From contig JBBSLT010000084.1 of assembly GCA_038233555.1 (NCBI GenBank), positions 1 to 10,517 of the forward strand: DNA of 10,517 nt, given 5' to 3'. Under the pieces are notes generated by a model. That model searched no databases and was not told the DNA's origin. It was given only the letters and a program-made list of their open reading frames with translations. The translations under genes and the position numbers were made by a program. Positions 5,632 through 10,517 of the stretch are shown here, one piece after another (position 1 is the stretch's first letter; each line of letters starts with the position of its first letter). The DNA comes from JADDRA01 sp038233555 (GTDB taxonomy: Bacteria; Actinomycetota; Acidimicrobiia; Acidimicrobiales; CADCSY01).

Positions 5632-6401
5632 GCGACGACCTGTCTATAGCGGCGGTGGCGGCGGCGTTACCGGACCGGGCGATTCGTAGCTATCCCGCCC
5701 TGGTCTCGACCGATGCCGACGCCCAGGCGTGGGCCCGAGCCGGGGCGCCGTCCGGGGCGGTAGTGGTGGCTGACTACCAAGCCGCACCGCGGGGCCGAGC
5801 GGGGCTGGTCTGGACGATCGAGCCCGGTGCCGATCTCGCCTTCTCGTTGGTGCTCCGAGTGGATCTTCCCGTTGAGCGAGAGGGCTGGCTCTACACCCTG
5901 GCCACTACGGCGATGGTCGAGGTGAGAGGCGAAGCCGCGACGATCCAATGGCCCGACCAGATCCTCCATCGGGGCGGCGGGCGGGCAGGGGCGGTCGGGG
6001 TGACCGCCGAGCTGGGACCCGACGGGCTGCGCTGGGCCGTGGTCTCCATGCTGCGACCTGCCACGGCTTCGCCGCGGGCGCCGACCATGGCCCGCTTGGT
6101 CAAAGCCCTCGAGGCCAAGGTGTCGGAGGCGCCGGACGCCGTGCTGGCCATGCAGCGTGAGCGCTGTGCCACCTTGGGGAAGCACGTTCGAGCCCGGATG
6201 ATCCCCCTCGGCCCCGCCGGTCCAGCCATCTCTGGTCGGGCCCGAGACCTGGCTCTCGACGGTTCACTCGTGGTGGAAACGGACAAGGGCTCTCGGGTAG
6301 CGATTCGGCCCCAACACCTGGGTGTTCTGGAGGTGGACTCGGACCAGCTCTGCGCACCACAAGCCGGTTCCGAACCCATCAGCGGTTGGAATCACCACTA
6401 G
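5622..6401 (+). CDS. Biotin/lipoate protein ligase-fold protein, catalytically degenerate
   Basis: It has 259 residues and follows the BirA layout in order. The motifs are STDADAQAWARAGAPSGAVV (29-48), the ligand-loop region ADYQAAPRGRAGLVW (50-64) then PGADLAFSLVLR (68-79), the QWPDQIL segment (109-115), RAGAVGVTAEL (121-131), and a C-terminal SH3-like part with LGKHVRARM and ARDLALDGSLVVET. In BirA the nucleotide loop is GRGRRGRxW and the adenylation lysine is in KWPND. Here the first is PRGRAGLVW and the lysine is replaced by Q109, with the following N-D changed to D-Q. Biotin adenylation is therefore unlikely; it may bind a related small molecule or act as a structural chaperone. There is no N-terminal HTH domain. 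GTG start with GGAGGG 3 nt upstream, within the end of the TPR gene. Its last 23 bases overlap the 3' end of the hydrogenase protease gene on the other strand. The fold call is by motif reading, not a search. Confidence 0.7.
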   Translation: MGVGDDLSIAAVAAALPDRAIRSYPALVSTDADAQAWARAGAPSGAVVVADYQAAPRGRAGLVWTIEPGADLAFSLVLRVDLPVEREGWLYTLATTAMVEVRGEAATIQWPDQILHRGGGRAGAVGVTAELGPDGLRWAVVSMLRPATASPRAPTMARLVKALEAKVSEAPDAVLAMQRERCATLGKHVRARMIPLGPAGPAISGRARDLALDGSLVVETDKGSRVAIRPQHLGVLEVDSDQLCAPQAGSEPISGWNHH

Positions 6402-6912
6402 TCCAGGGACCGAGACCTTGCACCTCGGCACGGATCAAGTCGACGAGGTCGCCAAGCACCGAGGTCACCTCGTTCGACAGCGCCTCGGAGGACACCGTGA
6501 GTACGGGCTCAACCTCGATGGCCACCGTATGGGACGGGAGGACCCCCAAAGCGTGGGCCACCTCGATGATCAAGTCGATGCCCACATAGCCGGTCACGGC
6601 ATCGCCCACGGCCGCTTGGACCCGTTCCACTGGTTGATCCTCGGGTATCACCACTCGGCGATCAACCGTTCCTGGCCGTCGCCCCCGCTGCTCCGCTCCC
6701 ACCAAGACCAGCGCCTGAACCTTCAGCTCCTGCAGGCGCTGGACCACCGCCACCGCCCCGTAGTGGAGATCCTCCACCACTACCCCCGGCCCGAGGTCGT
6801 GCTCGCCCAGCTCTTCCACGAGAAGCCGGCCGACATCGAGGTCCCCCTGATAGAGCTGGCCGACGCCGCCAATGAGAACTAGCGGTGGCGCCGGCGCCTC
6901 ACTCGCCACCAC
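6379..6912 (-). CDS. [NiFe]-hydrogenase maturation endopeptidase (HyaD/HupD-like, divergent)
   Basis: Expected to clip the C-terminal extension of the large subunit after nickel insertion. It has 177 residues, near the family norm. The Rossmann-like start LVLIGGVGQLYQGDLDVGRLLVEEL (shown as LVLIGGVGQLYQGD and VGRLLVEEL) matches the family's GxGNxxxxDxxxG motif. The second strand gives VVEDLHYGAVAV, the third QALVLVGAEQRGRRPGTV, and later VTGYVGIDLIIEVAHALG and TVAIEVEP, all in family order. Compared with E. coli HybD, the nickel ligand Asp62 matches the D in VED. Glu16 appears replaced by Leu (GDLDVG), and His93 falls on the G-Y of TGYVG. The gene overlaps the large-subunit gene by 14 bp and is read last in the operon. 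Context makes the assignment firm; the mode of nickel sensing is less certain. Confidence 0.85.
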   Translation of the reverse strand: MVASEAPAPPLVLIGGVGQLYQGDLDVGRLLVEELGEHDLGPGVVVEDLHYGAVAVVQRLQELKVQALVLVGAEQRGRRPGTVDRRVVIPEDQPVERVQAAVGDAVTGYVGIDLIIEVAHALGVLPSHTVAIEVEPVLTVSSEALSNEVTSVLGDLVDLIRAEVQGLGPWTSGDSNR

Positions 6913-8800
6913 AGGAGCAGGTGTTGACCTCTCGCACCACCTTGCCGCCCCCGGTGTCGGTGTGGGTGGTGCAGGGCATGCAGGGATCGAAGCTGCGTAC
7001 GGCCCGGAGCATGTCGATGGAGGTGAAGCGAGCCGGATCCTCGAACTCCTCGAGGATTGGCGTGTTCATGACCGCCTCCTCATAGGGGCCGGGTTGGTCG
7101 AAGGGATCACGGGGCGAGGCGTTGATGGTCGAAGGCGTGCAAATCTGGTAGTTGACCAACTTGCCCTTGTCCATGACCAGGTGGTGGGTGAGCCATCCGC
7201 GGCCCGCCCCCCAGAACCCGACACCGACCCGCTCGTCGTTGGGGATCCGGGCCTCGATCTCCTCAGGGGTGTAAGCAGCCACGTCCTCCTCGCCCTCCTT
7301 CATCCGCCGGTAGGCGTTGAGAAGGTTCTCGAAGCCCACGAGCTGAGAGAAAAGGTAGTGGTAGGCCCGCCCCCGGTTGCGTTCGAAGGCGTTCCAAACC
7401 TGCGGTACGTGCCACTCCACGTGGGAGCCCTGTGAGGTTCCTTTGGGCACATGCATGCGTAGGCTGTTCCCGGTGGCCTCGTAGAAGTCGTTGTCGGGGT
7501 GCTTCTTGGCCATGGCGGTCATGAACAGCCGGGCGTAGGCACCGGCCTCGACCACCTGGCGGTCCCAGCGCGGCGCCGTTCCCCACGTGTACTTCTCCTG
7601 CCAGTTCTTACCGGTGGGCTTGGGCAGGGTGCGTTTGTTCCACGGGTGGTAGGGGCTGATGGGGTTGCCCGCGGGCCCCTGCTGGTAGCGCTGGCCGTCC
7701 CACTCGTCGTAGTAGGAGTGCTCCACAAACTCCTCCCACCCCGAATCGATGTCGGTGAGGCGGGTGGTCACCAATTCCCCGTCGATCACGATGCCCGGGG
7801 TGGAGTAGCGACGCTCCCCCCATTCGTCGCAGGTGGCGTAGTTCGCCTCGTAGGCGTCGGGGTGGTCCCAGTAGCCGGTGTCGATGAGATTCATGGGCCG
7901 GGCCCCGACTTGCTTGTAGCGCTCGTCGCAGTCGTAGAAGAACTCCGGGATGTCGTCCCAAACCGCCAGCATGCGTTGGGCGTAGTCGAAGATCTTGCCC
8001 AGCCGGGAGTGGTACTCGTTGAGCGTCTGAAGCGTCAGAGTGGTCGACACGCCGCCCGGCACCAGTGCCTGGGGGTGGGGGTATTTGCCGTAGAGCAGAG
8101 AGAACATCTCCCGGGCCAGCCGGGTGAACTCCAAGCCCTCCCGATAGAGCTCACCGGTCAGGGGGTTCAGTGCCTCCATCAGGTCGGCCATCGTGGCGAA
8201 GCCGTGCTGTTGCTCGCCGGGACACTTCCACGCCGCCGCCTTCGACCACAGGCTGGGAGTGGTGGCTCGCACCACCGACTCGGAGTAGTCGGGCCCGGCC
8301 AGCAGGTAGAGGTGCAGGGGATTGTCGTAGCCCATCTCCGCCGCCTCGCCCAGGTTGCGCACCACCGTTCCCAATTTGGGCGGGGTGATGCCCATGGCCA
8401 TCTCGATGGCCATGGCGGCGGCGTGGGAGTGCACCCCACCGCACACCCCGCAGGCCCGGGAGGCGATGAAAATGGCGTCACGCGGATCACGGTTGATGAG
8501 GATCACCTCGTAGCCCCGGAACAACGTGGCCTGGGAGTGGGCATCGAGGTAGCTTCTTTGATCCAGGTCGGCGGTCATGTGCACCGCCAGGGCACCGGCT
8601 ACTCGGGTGACCGGGTCCATGTCGTGATCCTTGATGTGGCCATTGCGGGCCATCAACCGCTTGATGTTCGACTGGCGCTCGTCCTCGGTCATATCGACCT
8701 CGGGCCGGGCCGTGCGCAGTGAGTACGGATCCACCACGTCTTGCTTCAGCGTGGCCCGACCAACCGAATCGAACTCGATGGGAAGGTTCTTGAAGCACAT
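6899..8800 (-). CDS. [NiFe]-hydrogenase large subunit (uptake type)
   Basis: Catalytic subunit that splits H2 at a Ni-Fe(CN)2CO centre. It has 633 residues. The start MCFKNLPIEFD at the ATG 18 nt after the small-subunit stop is family-like. The proximal motif is SRACGVCGGVH with C117 and C120; the distal motif is RSFDPCMPCTTH with C607 and C610. These four cysteines hold nickel, two of them also bridging iron. Other conserved blocks are MDPVTRVAGAL, FRGYEVIL, KYPHPQALVPGGVSTT, YHPWNKRTLPKP, KYTWGTAPRWD, GFWGAGRGWLTHHLV and SPRDPFDQPGPYEEAV. Cleavage is expected after H613, releasing 20 residues that include a C-S-C. Overall layout and motifs are closest in my recollection to Huc-type (group 2a) large subunits, but the L1 motif differs from Huc (CGICGDNH). 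Middle gene of a small-large-protease operon. Confidence 0.97.
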   Translation of the reverse strand: MCFKNLPIEFDSVGRATLKQDVVDPYSLRTARPEVDMTEDERQSNIKRLMARNGHIKDHDMDPVTRVAGALAVHMTADLDQRSYLDAHSQATLFRGYEVILINRDPRDAIFIASRACGVCGGVHSHAAAMAIEMAMGITPPKLGTVVRNLGEAAEMGYDNPLHLYLLAGPDYSESVVRATTPSLWSKAAAWKCPGEQQHGFATMADLMEALNPLTGELYREGLEFTRLAREMFSLLYGKYPHPQALVPGGVSTTLTLQTLNEYHSRLGKIFDYAQRMLAVWDDIPEFFYDCDERYKQVGARPMNLIDTGYWDHPDAYEANYATCDEWGERRYSTPGIVIDGELVTTRLTDIDSGWEEFVEHSYYDEWDGQRYQQGPAGNPISPYHPWNKRTLPKPTGKNWQEKYTWGTAPRWDRQVVEAGAYARLFMTAMAKKHPDNDFYEATGNSLRMHVPKGTSQGSHVEWHVPQVWNAFERNRGRAYHYLFSQLVGFENLLNAYRRMKEGEEDVAAYTPEEIEARIPNDERVGVGFWGAGRGWLTHHLVMDKGKLVNYQICTPSTINASPRDPFDQPGPYEEAVMNTPILEEFEDPARFTSIDMLRAVRSFDPCMPCTTHTDTGGGKVVREVNTCSCGGE

Positions 8801-8818
8801 GGAGAGTTCTCGATTCGG

Positions 8819-10423
8819 CTAGCGGCGGGAGGGGGCGCGCAGTGGGTGAAGACGGGGTCGTCGCCGATCCCGGGAGACATACTTGGCCCCGGCACCGTCG
8901 CGGGCTCGAGCGTCGTCGGTGGAACGGTTGCCGTTGCTGTGGGAACTCGGTGTCTCGGGAAGCCGGCCCGAATCGTCGACCGTTTCGTGCTCGCCTCCAT
9001 GCGGGAGCTGTCGGTCGATGGCTGGGTCGCTGCGAGCGGGCAGATCCTGGCGCCGTCCCCAAGGCTGGGCGCTGCTCTTGCCGTTGCCGCGATCGTTGGA
9101 TCGACGCAGGTGGTCGTAGAAGCGGTGGGCGACGTTTTCCCACACCCGCGGCTCGGGCTCGTGGCGAGCCCAGCCGGTCGGTACCTCGTGTTGGAGGTCC
9201 CAGCGCACCTCCCGGTTGAGGTGGTCGTTGGTGATCTTTCGCAGCGGCTTGATCACGCTGCCCAACAACCGGGAAGCCGAGGTCGAAACCAGCGAACCGG
9301 GCGAAGTCTTGTAGAACGGGGTGAACTTGTCGGGAAAGCCCGGCATGGTGCAGCCGATGCAAGCGCCGCCGACGTTCATGCATCCGCCCACGTGGTTGAT
9401 GGCCCCTCGGGAGGTGATGTTGCAGTTGACCACCGGTCCCCAACAACCGACCTCGACCAGGCACTCCGGGTCACCGAACTCCTTGGCGTAGGTGCCTTCC
9501 TCGTAGTAGGCGCCGCGTACGCAGTGACGGTGTACGGTCTCGCCGAAGAGCCAGGCCGGTCGGCCCAACTGGTCGAACTCGGGCAGGGGCCCGAAACCCT
9601 GAAGGAAGTACAAGATGGCGGCCACGGTCTCGGTGAAGTTGTCTCCGACGGGGGCACAGCCGGGAACGTTGATCACCGGGAGACCGAAGGCGCTGTGGTA
9701 GTCCTTGCCGAGGAAGTCCATCAGGCTCATGGCGCCGGTGACGTTGCCCTCCGCGGCGGGGACTCCGCCCCAAGTGGCGCAGGTCCCGATGGCAAGGGAG
9801 GCTGCCGCCCCCGGGGCGAGACGGGCAACCCACTCATCGACAGTGACGGCGCGCTTGGCCCCGTCCGGACCCCAAGGCTCCTCTCCCTGGGCGCTCCAGT
9901 AGCCGCCGGTGGCGGTGGCGAGTCCTTCCTCGGTGGCAGAACCCTCCAGGATGATGACGTAGGGGTCTTCCAGCTCGCCCCGCAGTGCCTGCTCGTGAGC
10001 CCGTAGGTAGGCAGGGCCCGACTCCATGTTGACAACCGGATGATGGAGCACGATGGGTGGGATACCGGGGTGGGCGCCAAGCAGCAGGCTCTCGACACTC
10101 GGTGTCGTGGCACCGGTCACCGACACGGTGCACCCGTCGCAGCTCATGCCGGCGAACCAGAAGGCATGGACCTTGCGCAGCGGCCCGAGGTGCTGGTCGG
10201 CGAATCCACTCTGGCTGGCGTTCGGCGCCAGCATTTCCTCGGTCGTCTTCCGGGTGGGCAGACCGAAATCACCCACGTCCTCGTGATCGGGGAGTTGATC
10301 GACTGGCCCGAGCTGATCCAACAACCGCTGGGCCGGGCTCTTGTCCGACATCGTTTCCGCCATGTCCGCCGTCCCTGTCTGGTCGTCGCGCTCCGAGTCA
10401 TCCTTCGGGTTCTCGTCTCTCAC
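8819..10423 (-). CDS. [NiFe]-hydrogenase small (electron-transfer) subunit with long N- and C-terminal extensions
   Basis: Passes electrons from the active site through three Fe-S clusters. It has 534 residues. Proximal cluster ligands are C95 and C98 (FAGMSCDGCTV), C215 (GTCATWGG) and C256 (PGCAPVGDN). Distal ligands are H298 and C301 (VHRHC), C321 and C327 (PECLVEVGCWGP). Medial ligands are C334, C355 and C358 (NCN; ACIGC), before TMPGFPDKFTPF. The conserved core ends near 430. About 85 residues precede the first cluster motif and about 100 follow the core, the latter polar and Arg/Pro-rich. There is no RRxFLK twin-arginine signal and no membrane helix, so a cytoplasmic-side location is inferred. 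The GTG start is supported by AGGGTGG 6 nt upstream; ATGs at 10363 and 10351 are alternatives. First gene of the operon. The CDGC motif differs from the CDGD of streptomycete group 1h enzymes. Confidence 0.96.
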   Translation of the reverse strand: MRDENPKDDSERDDQTGTADMAETMSDKSPAQRLLDQLGPVDQLPDHEDVGDFGLPTRKTTEEMLAPNASQSGFADQHLGPLRKVHAFWFAGMSCDGCTVSVTGATTPSVESLLLGAHPGIPPIVLHHPVVNMESGPAYLRAHEQALRGELEDPYVIILEGSATEEGLATATGGYWSAQGEEPWGPDGAKRAVTVDEWVARLAPGAAASLAIGTCATWGGVPAAEGNVTGAMSLMDFLGKDYHSAFGLPVINVPGCAPVGDNFTETVAAILYFLQGFGPLPEFDQLGRPAWLFGETVHRHCVRGAYYEEGTYAKEFGDPECLVEVGCWGPVVNCNITSRGAINHVGGCMNVGGACIGCTMPGFPDKFTPFYKTSPGSLVSTSASRLLGSVIKPLRKITNDHLNREVRWDLQHEVPTGWARHEPEPRVWENVAHRFYDHLRRSNDRGNGKSSAQPWGRRQDLPARSDPAIDRQLPHGGEHETVDDSGRLPETPSSHSNGNRSTDDARARDGAGAKYVSRDRRRPRLHPLRAPSRR

Positions 10424-10429
10424 GTGAGG

Positions 10430-10436
10430 CCACCCT
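10430..10436 (-). promoter_or_regulatory. Ribosome binding site of the hydrogenase small-subunit gene
   Basis: AGGGTGG lies 6 nt before the GTG at 10423. The same bases begin a TAGGGT hexamer (10437-10432), so a -10 role with a near-leaderless mRNA cannot be excluded. A second AGGGTGG is present at 10488-10482 on the same strand. The rest of 10437-10517 shows no gene. Confidence 0.4.
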
Positions 10437-10517
10437 ACTCATGACGGAGCGGAGTTCGGAAGGTCCAGGGACCCGATGTCACCACCCTGTAAGAGGCGGC
10501 GCCGACGAGGCTGAGCC

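Noticed and set aside
5622..6401. Active biotin protein ligase (birA)
   Set aside because: The catalytic lysine of the KWPND motif is glutamine and the nucleotide loop is degraded; the context is hydrogenase accessory genes, not biotin metabolism.
7499..10006. Two long plus-strand open frames (about 407 and 421 codons) opposite the hydrogenase subunits
   Set aside because: They are mirror frames of strongly conserved hydrogenase genes in GC-rich DNA, with no recognisable domains and repetitive V/G/H/R-rich composition.
6899..10423. Direct assignment to actinobacterial group 1h (Hhy) hydrogenase
   Set aside because: The small subunit has CDGC rather than the CDGD I recall for streptomycete Hhy, and the large-subunit L2 motif is DPCMPCTTH rather than DSCLVCTVH, so the subgroup was left open.
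1..10517. CRISPR arrays, insertion sequences, rRNA or phage genes
   Set aside because: No regularly spaced repeats, transposase or integrase motifs, terminal inverted repeats or rRNA-like stretches were seen on either strand.

Overview
The window is GC-rich, densely coded bacterial DNA. Coding frames have G or C at most third positions, GTG starts are common, and neighbouring genes overlap by a few bases. Together with the gene content this suggests an actinobacterium, possibly of the Acidimicrobiia type. That placement is an inference; no rRNA or marker gene is present to confirm it.

Left part (1-3823), a mixed and partly decaying region. It holds the 3' part of a glycoside hydrolase family 15 gene (its start lies outside the window) and a 43-codon membrane microprotein with a strong Shine-Dalgarno. 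These are followed by a shortened DUF1360-like gene head-to-head with a VKOR-like membrane protein gene, and a clean hairpin terminator. Next comes an OsmC-family gene on the minus strand, whose first catalytic cysteine position is an in-frame TGA. The stretch ends with a frameshifted, truncated alpha/beta-hydrolase remnant. The TGA is the most striking single observation: the frame continues perfectly on both sides, so the gene may encode a selenoprotein, or it may be freshly broken.

Right part (3824-10423), a [NiFe]-hydrogenase locus made of two converging operons. On the plus strand, three overlapping genes encode a NifU-C-domain Fe-S scaffold or carrier protein, a TPR protein, and a protein with the fold of biotin protein ligase but without its catalytic lysine. 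On the minus strand lie the hydrogenase small subunit, the large subunit and a maturation endopeptidase. The two operons meet tail-to-tail with a 23-bp overlap of coding sequence. The small subunit has ligands for three Fe-S clusters and no twin-arginine signal. The large subunit has both CxxC nickel motifs and a C-terminal extension of 20 residues to be clipped by the protease. The likely division of labour is that the minus-strand genes make the enzyme and mature the large subunit, while the plus-strand genes help with Fe-S delivery, assembly or electron-transfer partnering. No hyp genes (hypA-F) are in the window.

The hydrogenase looks like an oxygen-tolerant uptake enzyme. Its large subunit resembles the Huc (group 2a) layout, while its small subunit is group-1-like with a CDGC proximal motif. 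I therefore leave the subgroup open.
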